DNA of 64,000 bases from positions 1-64,000 of the forward strand of contig NZ_JHYF01000013.1 of the NCBI RefSeq assembly GCF_000621485.1, in the 5' to 3' direction. The notes under the pieces were generated by a model. That model did no database searches and was not told the origin of the DNA. It worked only from the letters and a program-made list of their open reading frames with translations. Shown in pieces: positions 41,402-51,092 of this stretch. A program made the translations under genes and the position numbers. This DNA comes from Alkaliphilus transvaalensis ATCC 700919. Lineage in GTDB: Bacteria > Bacillota > Clostridia > Peptostreptococcales > Natronincolaceae. How positions within the stretch are numbered: the stretch's first letter is position 1; each line of letters opens with the position of its first letter.

Positions 41402-42511
41402 TTAATGTTTTTCTAGGGGTAATACGCAAATTAACCTAAATCCATCACTGGCATCAATTGATATATTCCCACCAACGGCTCTAGCCCTTTGTCGAAGATT
41501 CCTTAGCCCTACACCATATTCAACTTTAGGCTCCTTTTGCCTAATTCCGTCATTATATACCGATAAACGTACAATATATGGACTAACATCTAAATTAATC
41601 ATAATTTTTGTTGCCTCTGCATGTCTAATAACATTGGTTAGGGCCTCTTTAAGACAAGGTTCTAAAATACTCCACAAATAAACTGGCACACTAGACGTAT
41701 CTCCATAAACACTAAATTCTAAAGGATATCCATCCATTCTATTAGAAATATCCTTTAATCGGTCTATACCAATAGCTTGTACAGGTTTCATATTATATAC
41801 TGTCTCTCTTAATTGCTTTGCACTATTGGTTAATCTCTTTTGGGCTTGCAGAAACATTTCTTCAGCAAAGGGGTCTTTATCCCTCCATAGTTGTTCGAAG
41901 GCTTGAAAAGCCAATACTGCGGCGGTTATTTCATGGCCCACATCATCATGTAATTCTTGAGCGATTCGATTTCGTTCTGCCAGTTCTGCCATTTGTATCC
42001 CTTGAACATTTGCTAAAAGAAGTTCACTCTTTAGATTTTCTAGCTCATATCTCTGTCTTCGTTGTTGATCTGCTTCATGTCTATATAAACTTGTTTCTTT
42101 TGTCCAGCCCCTTATTATCCAACCAGTAAAGCCAGCTTGTAGAAATGTTGCTATTAAAGGAATGGAAGCACCTGAGTAAAAGAGAAAAACAACGGCGGGT
42201 AGTGCATACCAAGGTTTACCCACTAGGCTCCCTTCAAATAAAGCCAATGCTAAGGCAAAAATACTATAGGGCCAAAAGGGAATTACAATCATACAGGCTA
42301 CTTGATCTAGGAGTATTACCCACCCAGGTAGAGGAAATCTCCAACGGATTAATGCCATTATGATTAAAAACAGTAGAAGGACTATTCCTACCTCACTGCC
42401 TTGCCCTGTTAGCCAGAGCAGGCACAGTAGAAATAATCCTATTGATCTGCAAAGTATTTTACTATTTTCTGGTGTCCATATATTCCAATCTTTTATCATA
42501 TTTATTAACAC
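41402..42511 (-). CDS. NarL-type sensor histidine kinase (HisKA_3, LnrJ-like)
   Basis: This 369-residue kinase has about five membrane helices packed in the first 135 residues with very short loops, so it is an intramembrane-sensing type. A coiled linker follows. The HisKA_3 box reads ELHDDVGHEITAAV (H188). The ATPase part has ALTNVIRHAEA, VYNDGI and GVGLRNLRQRARAVGG near the C-terminus. It sits between the exporter permeases and its response regulator. Kinases of this kind sense polyene or lipid-type drugs within the membrane; the exact ligand is open. Confidence 0.87.
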   Translation of the reverse strand: MLINMIKDWNIWTPENSKILCRSIGLFLLCLLWLTGQGSEVGIVLLLFLIIMALIRWRFPLPGWVILLDQVACMIVIPFWPYSIFALALALFEGSLVGKPWYALPAVVFLFYSGASIPLIATFLQAGFTGWIIRGWTKETSLYRHEADQQRRQRYELENLKSELLLANVQGIQMAELAERNRIAQELHDDVGHEITAAVLAFQAFEQLWRDKDPFAEEMFLQAQKRLTNSAKQLRETVYNMKPVQAIGIDRLKDISNRMDGYPLEFSVYGDTSSVPVYLWSILEPCLKEALTNVIRHAEATKIMINLDVSPYIVRLSVYNDGIRQKEPKVEYGVGLRNLRQRARAVGGNISIDASDGFRLICVLPLEKH

Positions 42512-42578
42512 CTTCTTATTAACTTATTCTCTATATTATGGAATTAGTATACCATCTATTTAAATTTGTAACAAATCA

Positions 42579-43271
42579 TTAAAGTCTCCTTCTACTCCCC
42601 AGTATGATAAATGCTATACTAAACATAAGCAACAGACTAAGAGGTAGTATCAAATCAACAAAGTTACCTCCCCTAACAACGACTATAATACCCTCCATTA
42701 ACCAATAGGTGGGCAATAACATTGCAAATCTTTGTAGTAATTGAGGCATAATCTGGATAGGCCACATAACTCCCCCTAGCATAACCATAAGCATGATGAC
42801 TCCACCTAATAAACTAAAGGCAGTTTCTTTATCTCTAAACAAAGAATACCATGCCAAGGCGAATCCTATAGAGGTCATAGAAAAAATAGAAAATATGATA
42901 AAAAGTAATATAGGTGAAATTAACGTATTCCCATGTACTAATAGGCCGATTATCATTACAACTACATTTACCCCCATTAAGATTAAGGAAAATGCAAGTA
43001 AGTTTTGCCATAGGTATTGGAGGTGGGTCATTGGTGCCACCCCAATACGAAGTACAGTTTTATTTATGCGGTCCTCCAGAATTACCCCTGCTAACCTTGC
43101 TGCAATTAATAATAATATAATACCATAATACTGAAAGCCTAAAGGCAGGGGAATCCATTCTGGGGTTCCCCCTATTGGTAAAAAGGCTGCAACGATAGGA
43201 AGTAGCAATAAAAAGATGACATTTGGTAAGTCTCTAAAATATCTTTTGAAAACAAATTTAAATACGGTCAC
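42579..43271 (-). CDS. ABC-2 permease (LnrN-like)
   Basis: This 230-residue membrane protein has six helices, an N-terminal FKRYFRDLPNVIFLLLLP and a VILEDRINKTVLRIGVAPM loop (about 63-81) typical of ABC-2 export permeases. It overlaps the preceding permease gene by 4 bases. Together they form the heterodimeric channel of the Lnr/Yvf-like exporter. Confidence 0.83.
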   Translation of the reverse strand: MTVFKFVFKRYFRDLPNVIFLLLLPIVAAFLPIGGTPEWIPLPLGFQYYGIILLLIAARLAGVILEDRINKTVLRIGVAPMTHLQYLWQNLLAFSLILMGVNVVVMIIGLLVHGNTLISPILLFIIFSIFSMTSIGFALAWYSLFRDKETAFSLLGGVIMLMVMLGGVMWPIQIMPQLLQRFAMLLPTYWLMEGIIVVVRGGNFVDLILPLSLLLMFSIAFIILGSRRRL

Positions 43272-44002
43272 GCCAACTTCCTCCTTCCAAGATAAGTTGC
43301 CACGATTCCCATTAAAAGAGATGAAGCTATTAGAATAACAACACTTACAATTCCTCTACTAATCCCATCTCCGGTTATGATTGCATATACAGCATTCTGG
43401 CTTAGTGACAATGGATTTCCATAGGTTGAGATCACACTTAAAATCCCTGTCTCTGGCATTGGAAACCAAACCCCTGCCAGTACAATTGAGATTAACCCTA
43501 ACCACGTGGATACATTTCCAGCAGTCTTATGATTTTTCATCCATAGCACTAACACAACAAATGCTAGATGGGATAATGTTGATAGGGCCAATAGTACCAC
43601 TATTACTAGCCCGATATTTCCCCAATTAACCCCGTAGACCCATTGGGTGAATAATACGATTACTAATCCTTGTAAAGCTGTAAATATAGTACAGCTTAGA
43701 ACAATTGCAAAGGCATGGATAGAGGAATTATAGGGTAATGAGTTCATTCTCCATTTATTTGATGAAAGAAGATCACTTATTATATATTCCATTGAATAAT
43801 TCCCTCCAAAAAGCTGGGTAGCAAAAACCATAGTTATTGCAATTCCATCCATAATAGGAATCCCTAGTTTCTCATCTACCCCATTCCCTGCAATCAATCC
43901 TAAGACAGTAATTAAGGCTAAAGGAAGAACTGTTAACATCACTAATCCAACATATCCCCTTAGCATTCTTTTTAGCATAAAGTAACTAGATCTTAAAATC
44001 AT
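43268..44002 (-). CDS. ABC-2 permease (LnrM-like)
   Basis: This 244-residue protein has six helices. MLKRMLRGYVGLVMLTVLPLA at the N-terminus and the MEYIISDLLSSNKWRMNSLP segment (about 71-90) fit ABC-2 permeases. It starts 2 bases after the ATPase stop and overlaps the next permease by 4 bases. Confidence 0.83.
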   Translation of the reverse strand: MILRSSYFMLKRMLRGYVGLVMLTVLPLALITVLGLIAGNGVDEKLGIPIMDGIAITMVFATQLFGGNYSMEYIISDLLSSNKWRMNSLPYNSSIHAFAIVLSCTIFTALQGLVIVLFTQWVYGVNWGNIGLVIVVLLALSTLSHLAFVVLVLWMKNHKTAGNVSTWLGLISIVLAGVWFPMPETGILSVISTYGNPLSLSQNAVYAIITGDGISRGIVSVVILIASSLLMGIVATYLGRRKLA

Positions 44003-44004
44003 TA

Positions 44005-44949
44005 CTATTCCTCCCCTCCATCCCTAAGACTTTTTCCAGTAAGGGTTAAAAATACGTCTTCAAGCGTGGGTTTTTCAGCATTTACCGAACGTACACCTCC
44101 AGCCTCTTTTGCTACCGAAAGGGCTCTATCTAAATTTCCTGCACCTACACGGGAAATAATTAAGATTTCTTTTCCCCTTAAACTTACATCTTTAACACCA
44201 TCAATTCTACGTAGTTTCTCTAGTAGGGCTTCGGTGGGCTCCATAACCTCCAGCTTAATCTTTTCTTCATGTTGTATTTTCTCTACTAACTCTTCAATGG
44301 TTCCTTGAGCAATTACGTGACCTTGGTCCATAATAACAACCCGTGATGCAATGGCTTGTACTTCCTCCATGTAGTGGGTTGTATAGAGGATTGTTGTCCC
44401 TTGACGATTTAATTTTCTTACTGTTTCTAAGATATGATTACGGGATTGGGGGTCTATTCCAACTGTAGGTTCATCCATAATTAAAAATTTTGGTCTATGG
44501 ACAAGGGCACAAGCGATATTTAATCTTCTCATCATTCCTCCAGAAAATTTGGTTGGAAGTTTTCCACTATACTCCGTTAAGCCTACAAATCTTAAAGTTT
44601 CATCTACCCGTTCCTTTAGTTCCTTTCCTCTTAATCCATAGATCCCACCGAAAAATTCTAAATTTTCTCTAGCTGTTAAGTCTCCAAAAATCGTTATATC
44701 CTGCGTAACTAAGCCTATTTGTCGTTTAATATCCATCAGGTTACTTTTTTGCTGTTTATTAAAAATTTGTATGTCCCCTGTATCAATACTAATGAGTCCT
44801 GCTAGTGCATGAATTAAAGTTGTTTTTCCTGCACCATTAGGCCCTAATAGACCTAGTATTTCACCTTCAGCAATATCTAAATCAACATGGTCTAAAACTA
44901 AATTTGCACCATAACGTTTAACTATATTTTTCATATGTGCTATTGCCAT
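44005..44949 (-). CDS. ABC exporter ATPase (LnrL-like)
   Basis: This 314-residue ATPase has Walker A GPNGAGKTTL (about 38-47), signature FSGGMMRRL (about 138-146), Walker B FLIMDEPTVGIDP (about 159-171), switch histidine TTHY (about 194) and a C-terminal regulatory extension to 314. The open frame starts at 44997, but the ATG at 44949 has GGAGGTAATGAG ahead of it and is chosen. It is first in the five-gene exporter/two-component operon. Confidence 0.9.
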   Translation of the reverse strand: MAIAHMKNIVKRYGANLVLDHVDLDIAEGEILGLLGPNGAGKTTLIHALAGLISIDTGDIQIFNKQQKSNLMDIKRQIGLVTQDITIFGDLTARENLEFFGGIYGLRGKELKERVDETLRFVGLTEYSGKLPTKFSGGMMRRLNIACALVHRPKFLIMDEPTVGIDPQSRNHILETVRKLNRQGTTILYTTHYMEEVQAIASRVVIMDQGHVIAQGTIEELVEKIQHEEKIKLEVMEPTEALLEKLRRIDGVKDVSLRGKEILIISRVGAGNLDRALSVAKEAGGVRSVNAEKPTLEDVFLTLTGKSLRDGGEE

Positions 44950-45050
44950 CTCATTACCTCCTATTAAAAGCAAATTATTAAGAATTAATATTATCATATC
45001 AGGTGACTGCCATACCTAATAGTTACAAATGTAATGATTTTTATTTAAAC

Positions 45051-45082
45051 AATAAAAAAAGCGCATGATCTCCATACACTTT
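45051..45082 (-). terminator. Terminator of the chemoreceptor gene
   Basis: On the minus strand AAAGTGTATG pairs over ten positions (two G-T) with CATGCGCTTT, followed by a T-run. Confidence 0.78.
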
Positions 45083-45094
45083 TTTTACTTTCCA

Positions 45095-47095
45095 CTAGAT
45101 TTTAAATTGATCAACTTGCTCCTGCATATTGTCAACTAACTCCATCATTCTTTTTGCAGAAGTTGCAACCTCTTCCGAAGAGGCCGCCATCTCTTCACTG
45201 GCAGCGGAGATCTCTTCTGACGAAGCCGCTACCTCCTCTGCTACTCCTGAAGCGTCTTCTAGTTTATTTAAAATATTAGTTTTATCATTGTTAATTTCAA
45301 CTGCAACGATATTTGTATTTTGAATCTTACCACCAATATCTTGAATTGCCTCCACAATAAGTTTGTAGGAGTCAATTGCCCTCTCAGTTACCTTCGCTTG
45401 ACTATGTAGTTCATCGTTCATATCATTTGTTGTTTCTATAATGAACTCAGCATCGGTGGTAATATTGTTGATTAACTGATTAATGGCCTGTAATGAACCT
45501 TGGGATTGCTCTGCCAACTTTCTTATTTCATCTGCAACTACCGCAAAGCCTTTTCCAGCTTCTCCAGCTCTAGCTGCTTCAATTGCAGCATTTAAGGAAA
45601 GCAAATTTGTCTGCTCTGCAATTCCATCTATTAACTTAGTTATTTCTGTTACCTTATTAATATTAATATTAAAGCCTTGAATTTTATTAATGAAATCACT
45701 AAAGGTTTCACCCATTTTTTTGATAGATTCTATTAATAACTGCATGTCCTCATTGCCTTTTGTAGACATTCGATTAATACCTTGAGCATTTACATCTATA
45801 TCTTCAATATTTTTGACAATCCCTCCAAGTTTTCTATCAAAATTAAACATGGCTTCATTAATACTCTCAAGTCCCTTTGCCTGCTGATTAACAGCATCGG
45901 ATGTTTCACTAATGGCTCCTGCAACATGATCTGAGGTTAATGACATTTGTTGGGCAACAGCATTTAAGCTTTGTGCGTCTTTATTAATAGTTAAAGATGC
46001 CTCTTTGATAGATTTAATCATGTTACCCACCGATTCCCTCATAATAGCCATAGATTTATAGGTATCTGCAATTTCATCTTTACCCTTTTTAGCTTTTATA
46101 CCTTCTTCTTTCCTAAAGTCTCCATTAGAAATTATACTTAAATCATCAGCAATTCCTTTTATTTGCTTAGCAAAAAAACTAGTTACAATCTGAATTATGA
46201 TTAGACCTAATATTAAAAACAGAAATGATCCTATTACAATACCTCTTTTTAAGGAATCTAAAGATGATAAAATTTCATCCTTAGGTACAGTTACGGCAAG
46301 AAACCAGTTGCTATTGTTTACAGGTGTAAAGGCAGCAAATTGTTCTATCCCTTCGTAAGAAAACTCCCCAAATCCTGTTTCTCCACCTATCATTCTAGTA
46401 ATTACATCAGCTAAAGTTTTTAAAGAATTATCTCCTTCAAGATTATCTAAAATATTATCTGCTGATCTTATTGCTTCTTCGTTTTCATGGGCTACTGTCA
46501 TACCTATTTGATTTACCATAAAAGCCCTACCGGTTTCACCTAGGACAATATCATTAGTAATGGCACTTAACTCGTCACCATGTCTAGCACCTATAAGAAC
46601 TCCAATAACCCTTCTTCCACTATCATGGATAGGTACTGCATAATTAACAATTAATGTTTTATTATCTTCTCTACTGATAATTGGATCTGTAACAACACTT
46701 TTTCCGCTTAATGCTTCTTGATAATAATCTCTTTCCTTTAAACTGATCATTGTCCTTGCCATAGTAAGGGTATTTCCCTCAGTATCACCTATTCCTAGGG
46801 ACATATAACCGCCTCTAGCAGCTTCTTTTTCCAAAAAATCCATCTTTTCTTCAAAAGAAATATTTGGATCAGATATTAGTTCACTATTGGCTATTGCAAG
46901 TAACTCTCTAAATCTAGTATTAATTCGTTCCTCCACGACTCTTGCTGATTCAACAGCTGTTTTCGTTGATAATTCTTTAGCGGTGGTATATACTGCATTG
47001 GTGGCGGTGTAATAGGATACTAAGCCTAAACCTATACAGACAACAATTAATAAGGCGCCCAGCATTATAGAAAATTTTGTTTTTATACTCTTCAT
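45095..47095 (-). CDS. Methyl-accepting chemotaxis protein with Cache-type sensor
   Basis: This 666-residue receptor has a membrane helix at about 9-30. An extracellular double-Cache-like sensor (about 35-280; [20 protein letters not shown] and [16 protein letters not shown]) is followed by a second helix (about 285-307), a HAMP-like linker and a long signalling coil. The hairpin tip is [19 protein letters not shown], the CheA/CheW-binding signature. Alanine/serine/glutamate-rich methylation helices follow. It should steer motility by small organic ligands. No CheA or CheW lies nearby. It resembles the second receptor at 51640 in the sensor but not closely. Confidence 0.92.
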   Translation of the reverse strand: MKSIKTKFSIMLGALLIVVCIGLGLVSYYTATNAVYTTAKELSTKTAVESARVVEERINTRFRELLAIANSELISDPNISFEEKMDFLEKEAARGGYMSLGIGDTEGNTLTMARTMISLKERDYYQEALSGKSVVTDPIISREDNKTLIVNYAVPIHDSGRRVIGVLIGARHGDELSAITNDIVLGETGRAFMVNQIGMTVAHENEEAIRSADNILDNLEGDNSLKTLADVITRMIGGETGFGEFSYEGIEQFAAFTPVNNSNWFLAVTVPKDEILSSLDSLKRGIVIGSFLFLILGLIIIQIVTSFFAKQIKGIADDLSIISNGDFRKEEGIKAKKGKDEIADTYKSMAIMRESVGNMIKSIKEASLTINKDAQSLNAVAQQMSLTSDHVAGAISETSDAVNQQAKGLESINEAMFNFDRKLGGIVKNIEDIDVNAQGINRMSTKGNEDMQLLIESIKKMGETFSDFINKIQGFNININKVTEITKLIDGIAEQTNLLSLNAAIEAARAGEAGKGFAVVADEIRKLAEQSQGSLQAINQLINNITTDAEFIIETTNDMNDELHSQAKVTERAIDSYKLIVEAIQDIGGKIQNTNIVAVEINNDKTNILNKLEDASGVAEEVAASSEEISAASEEMAASSEEVATSAKRMMELVDNMQEQVDQFKI

Positions 47096-47428
47096 TAAAA
47101 TCCTCCTAAGTCAAGTTTTTAACAATAATATAGCCTAAGTTTTAGGACTTTGCAACATAAATTATTATTTTTTGTCATTTTATGTCCTTTTTTATCTAAA
47201 ATAGGTATTTATCCCTATAACTTTTAGTAATTTTAACCAAATTAAGATGTAAAATGTAAAGAAAAATATAGATAATTCCTGTTTTTTAATTAACGTAGAT
47301 ATGTAAAATATTTAATATTTTAATGAAGATATTGGTTCAAGTGGAGAATATACATATGAAAGAATACAAATAAGGCTTTTAAAAGAAATACCCCATCAAA
47401 TATGAAACGTTGATGAAGAGAGAATATA

Positions 47429-47551
47429 TTTCTAGCGGACAAAAAACAAAGTGTTGCTATTGCCCGGGCTATATTACGGAAAACACCCATCATTATTTTA
47501 GACAAAACAACAGCTTCAGTAGAAATTAAAAAGCCTTCCCTTACAACCTGA
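47429..47551 (+). pseudogene. Remnant of an ABC transporter ATPase domain
   Basis: On the plus strand TCT-AGC-GGA-CAA-AAA reads SSGQK, the end of an ABC signature. After a one-base frame change, VAIARAILRKTPIIILD follows, the signature-to-Walker-B segment of ABC exporters. The catalytic glutamate after Walker B is lysine here, and the reading frame ends soon after (TGA at 47549-47551). No Walker A is left upstream, so this is a dead fragment. It suggests an exporter gene once stood here. Confidence 0.7.
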
Positions 47552-47855
47552 ACCATAGGATCATCATTAATTGTCTATTTATTATCAATTGACATCACTA
47601 ATCATCAGTCATCAATTATTAATATCAATGAACAACCATAGAAAAAAGGACATTCTTAAAGTTTAAATGTTCTTTTTTTATTTATTAATGGAAATACATC
47701 ATTTATTAATGTAAATATATAGTTTATATAAATAATTAATATAAATACTAGTTATGCAAAGCTGTGAGATTTTTTATACCATGATAATATAAGTTCTCTT
47801 ATTTTAAAATAGTTAAGTAGTACTTTCTTATTGGTTATAAATATAACATTAAAAC

Positions 47856-47868
47856 ATGCAATTACCTA
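47856..47868. repeat. Degenerate GAGGAAATTGCATAA element end
   Basis: Plus-strand ATGCAATTACCTA, two mismatches from the consensus, about 20 bases behind the EAL gene's stop. Confidence 0.35.
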
Positions 47869-47888
47869 AGGCGAATTCACTTTTTAGT

Positions 47889-48698
47889 TTAATTTATAAT
47901 TTCATTTAACATAACTGGTTTGCTGAAATAATAACCCTGACAATAATCTACGCCTAATTTTGTTAAGGTTATTAATATATCTTCATTTTCAACATACTCG
48001 GCAACTGTTTCTATCCCTAACTTGTGGGCAAGATTATTAATACTCTCTACTATAGCTAATTTAGTTGGACTAGTGTTTATATCTTTAATAAAAGCACCAT
48101 CAATTTTTAGATAATCTATTGGTAGATCATTTAAATAAATATAAGATGAAAATCCACTTCCAAAATCATCGAGGGCAAAGGCACAACCTAGCTTTTTTAG
48201 CACCATCATCCACCGATATACTACTTCTACGTTCTTTATTGCAGTTGTTTCTGTTATTTCAAATCCTAACCGTCTTGGATCAATATCACTTGCCTTAACA
48301 GTTTCTTCTATAAGACTTAAAAATTTTTCTGAGCTCAGACTTGATCCCGAGATGTTTACAAAAAGATTAATTCCTTCATACTTCTGCAACACTTTAATAG
48401 CTTCATGTATCACCCAATAATCTATTTGAGGCATCAATCCTGACTGTTCTGCTACAGGTAAAAATTCTCCTGGATATAATAGATTACCTTGTTGATCTTT
48501 CATTCTTATCAAGCATTCATAATGGCTAATCCCCCCTTCAACCTTATGAACAGGATGATAAAGCAAGATAAACTGGTTGTTCCTTAAATTCTTATCAATT
48601 AAATTAAACAATGGAACATTATCAGTTACCAATCTTAAGTTTTCTAAATCAAACAAAAGATGGATACCTTTTTCTTTTATTTCTTGCAATAAAGACAT
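47889..48698 (-). CDS. EAL-domain protein (probable c-di-GMP phosphodiesterase)
   Basis: This 269-residue soluble protein consists almost only of an EAL domain. The signature appears as ECLIR in YECLIRMKD (E-C-L instead of E-A-L). The other catalytic positions look intact: NISGSSL (metal-binding N), FEITET, ALDDFGSGFSS, LKIDGAFI, ETVAEYVE and QGYYFSKP at the end. It is expected to open cyclic di-GMP to pGpG. I chose the ATG at 48698, behind AAAAGGGG, over the frame start at 48716. No GGDEF partner lies in the window. A truncated relative is at 51093. Confidence 0.88.
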   Translation of the reverse strand: MSLLQEIKEKGIHLLFDLENLRLVTDNVPLFNLIDKNLRNNQFILLYHPVHKVEGGISHYECLIRMKDQQGNLLYPGEFLPVAEQSGLMPQIDYWVIHEAIKVLQKYEGINLFVNISGSSLSSEKFLSLIEETVKASDIDPRRLGFEITETTAIKNVEVVYRWMMVLKKLGCAFALDDFGSGFSSYIYLNDLPIDYLKIDGAFIKDINTSPTKLAIVESINNLAHKLGIETVAEYVENEDILITLTKLGVDYCQGYYFSKPVMLNEIIN

Positions 48699-49072
48699 TA
48701 CAATACCCCTTTTCAAATTTTCTTAGTTTTATTATTTAATTCATTTAACTTTACCCTTCCTGGTTTTGTATCAATATTAAGCAAAAAAATAGTCCATAAT
48801 AAGGGTTCACAAAAAACACTTATTATGGACTATCATATTGCAAACATAAATATATATTTGATATTAACAGCTATTCCATATAAATATTAAATTATCATTG
48901 CACTTTACTTTTAAACATAATTTTAGTCAAAATCAGCTTATATTTTACAACATATCTAATTTTTCTCTGCTAAAATTATTTCCTAATATTTCTATGTATT
49001 ATTTTATCATTATTTGACTAAATATGTCAAATAGGACTTTAGTCCTATTTTAATACTACTTTATTATCATTT
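48699..49072. other. Intergenic region
   Basis: Apart from the 15-bp terminator stem at 48782-48833 it is AT-rich, with no reading frame of note. The short palindrome AGGACTTTAGTCCT at 49032-49045, just behind the stop of the REC-MpsC gene, is a further minor feature. Confidence 0.5.
48782..48833 (-). terminator. Terminator of the REC-MpsC gene
   Basis: ATAGTCCATAATAAG and CTTATTATGGACTAT form a perfect 15-bp stem; on the minus strand a T-run follows. It lies about 240 bases after the gene's stop. Confidence 0.78.
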
Positions 49073-49846
49073 TTACTGAATCTTTAGAACTATTTTTTCA
49101 TAGGCTTCTTTAGGATGAATTTCCAGATTTATCATCGCTACCCTTCTACCGATTAATGTTTCTATTTGATCTTCCACTTCTTTTATGGTATTTTCATATA
49201 TTGTCTTACGAATAATTTCTATACTTTTAAAATGATTACCAGCCTTTAAAAAACTCTCTTCGATTATTGTGAGGTTTTCTTTAGCAATAATTTCAATTTC
49301 TTTTCCCCTTATAAAAACTTCGATTAACTTGGCTCCCTTTCCAGTTGTTTTTTTCAAAAAACTAGAATATAGGTTCCTTATTTTAAACTCTAGTTCATTT
49401 TTTTTATCATCAGATAGTATAAATTCATGATTTATTACTAAAAGATCATTTTTATTTTCTACTTTATCTATAGCAATTTGAATCAGCCTATCCATTAAAA
49501 CATTTATATCGATGGGTTTTATCAGATACTGCTCTATTCTAAGATCAACGGTCTCTAAAATGATTTTTGAATCTGATAAAGCTGATGTAATGATAAAAGG
49601 ACATCGATACCCATCGCCCCTTATTTTTTTCATCATTTCAATTCCATTCATATCTGGCATAATTAAATCTGTAATAATTACATCTGGCTGATGCTCTAGA
49701 AATTTTCTAATTCCATCACATCCATTTTCAGCAACAACAATCTTCCCAATCTTTTTTTTCAAAAATCTTGAGACTTGATTTCTTGTTATTGGTTCATCTT
49801 CTACATATAAAACCTTTATATTTTTTAATACATTTTCTTCGAGCAT
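49073..49846 (-). CDS. Response regulator fused to an MpsC/DUF2294-type domain
   Basis: This 257-residue protein has a receiver domain (about 8-130; D60 in DVIITDLIMPDMNG, lysine in LIKPID) and a C-terminal domain (about 145-257). The latter contains GKGAKLIEVFIRGKEIEIIAK, then KEVEDQIETLIGRRVAMINLEI and a closing AYEKIVLKI. This fits the PF10057 (DUF2294, MpsC) family, best known as a short stand-alone protein beside Na+-pumping or bicarbonate-transport-like systems. A receiver fusion is unusual. The start overlaps the kinase-like gene by 22 bases. It has no DNA-binding domain, so its output is probably protein-protein. Confidence 0.75.
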   Translation of the reverse strand: MLEENVLKNIKVLYVEDEPITRNQVSRFLKKKIGKIVVAENGCDGIRKFLEHQPDVIITDLIMPDMNGIEMMKKIRGDGYRCPFIITSALSDSKIILETVDLRIEQYLIKPIDINVLMDRLIQIAIDKVENKNDLLVINHEFILSDDKKNELEFKIRNLYSSFLKKTTGKGAKLIEVFIRGKEIEIIAKENLTIIEESFLKAGNHFKSIEIIRKTIYENTIKEVEDQIETLIGRRVAMINLEIHPKEAYEKIVLKIQ

Positions 49847-50997
49847 GTTGAACTACCCCCAATATCTAATGGAAAAGTGACTATGACTTTTTTTTCTAAA
49901 TCCTTATTTATAAATTTAATTGTTCCTTGCATCTTTTTTCTTATGATATTATCTAACATCACTAGACTTAACTTTAACTGTTTGTCCACATAGGACAGAT
50001 CATCACTATATTGCCTAATATCTTCTATGATGACAAATGTTAAAGCGATACCTTCTTGATCAGTTGAAATTTCCACATCAATAATTCTATTCTCCCTATC
50101 CAACACTTCCTTACAATACTCTATAATATAATAGAATACATAATACATAAACTGTACAAATTCATTTGGTGATCCATATTTGCTTATTTCCTCACTAATC
50201 ATTATATTAAATTTAATGCTTTCTTTACTTATTTTTTCTTCCATTATTTCCAAAACCAACTCTAGATACTTTTTAATTTCAAAGTATTCCTTCACATGAT
50301 TCACTTCAAAGAACTTCTTGTATGTCTCAATCTTAGTAGATAAATTATTAATGATTTGCCATATTTGTTGATAATAGGATTCTATAACCTCAGGGTTTTT
50401 TGACTCATCTGCAATTTCTTCAATTAAATTAAGTATTGAGAAGTTTAAGCTATTAAGGGGTTGTCGCCAAGCATGGGATATATTTGTGATCATGTCAGAC
50501 ATATTAATAATTTTATCATTATAAATTTCAATATCCTGTATAATTCTTCTCTCTCTTATATTATCTAGCTCTTTGTTGGTATCTTTAATGATAATAAGAA
50601 CTTTATAAATGTCTTCATGGCTTAGGGGATAAGCCTTAATTCTCCAAATTTTATCATTTCCATCACCTATATCCTCTAAATCTACTATTTCATAATTTTG
50701 ATCTACCTCTTTTACATAAACGCTTATATTTTCATCTATTTTATTTCGATAAAGATAATCAACAATTTCATAATTAATGTCTCTTAAGCCATCCTTTAGT
50801 GTCAACAAGTTGTGTCCTTTAATTACCTCTTTGCTCATATTTAAATATTCTGCATAGTTACTGTTAATATTCAGAATATAATATTGCATCCTATTACCTT
50901 CTCTTTTACCTTCTATTTCAAGGGTTAATTCAAGACATTGATCAACCTTATTTAATAAATATCCCCTGTGACTTGTAAATCTTTTCTCTTCTCTCAT
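49825..50997 (-). CDS. PAS-HisKA protein with degenerate ATPase domain
   Basis: This 390-residue protein has an N-terminal PAS-like domain (about 30-145), a coiled linker and a HisKA-type helix pair with ITNISHAWRQPLNSLNFSI, the H-x-x-R-Q-P-L-N box (histidine about 175). The ATPase region (about 230-380) lacks the usual N-box asparagines (YYVFYYIIEYCKEV instead) and has neither a D-x-G-x-G nor a G-x-G-L-G box. It can probably accept or pass phosphate but not bind ATP normally. I chose the ATG at 50997 behind GAGGAGG; the longer frame begins on that ribosome site. It overlaps the REC-MpsC gene, its likely partner. Confidence 0.75.
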   Translation of the reverse strand: MREEKRFTSHRGYLLNKVDQCLELTLEIEGKREGNRMQYYILNINSNYAEYLNMSKEVIKGHNLLTLKDGLRDINYEIVDYLYRNKIDENISVYVKEVDQNYEIVDLEDIGDGNDKIWRIKAYPLSHEDIYKVLIIIKDTNKELDNIRERRIIQDIEIYNDKIINMSDMITNISHAWRQPLNSLNFSILNLIEEIADESKNPEVIESYYQQIWQIINNLSTKIETYKKFFEVNHVKEYFEIKKYLELVLEIMEEKISKESIKFNIMISEEISKYGSPNEFVQFMYYVFYYIIEYCKEVLDRENRIIDVEISTDQEGIALTFVIIEDIRQYSDDLSYVDKQLKLSLVMLDNIIRKKMQGTIKFINKDLEKKVIVTFPLDIGGSSTCSKKMY

Positions 50998-51092
50998 TAA
51001 ATGCCTCCTCAATCATCTAGCCCCATATTCAATTTTATAACATGAGTAGCAGAATTTCTAACTTAGAAAAGCTATACCCCATATTTTTATTA

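Larger units (their letters stand above)
47096..47888. other. Intergenic region with ABC-ATPase remnant and repeats
   Basis: It contains a broken ABC-ATPase tail (47429-47551), a terminator-like hairpin (47642-47678, GGACAT / ATGTTC with A/T-runs), a relative of the 21.2-kb repeat (47791-47840: AAGTTCTCTTATTTTA ... ATTGGTTATAA) and a degenerate element end (47856-47868). The rest is AT-rich and featureless. Confidence 0.6.

Noticed and set aside
47320-47556. 78-codon minus-strand frame
   Set aside because: The plus strand of the same stretch carries the recognisable ABC-ATPase remnant; the minus frame is its shadow.
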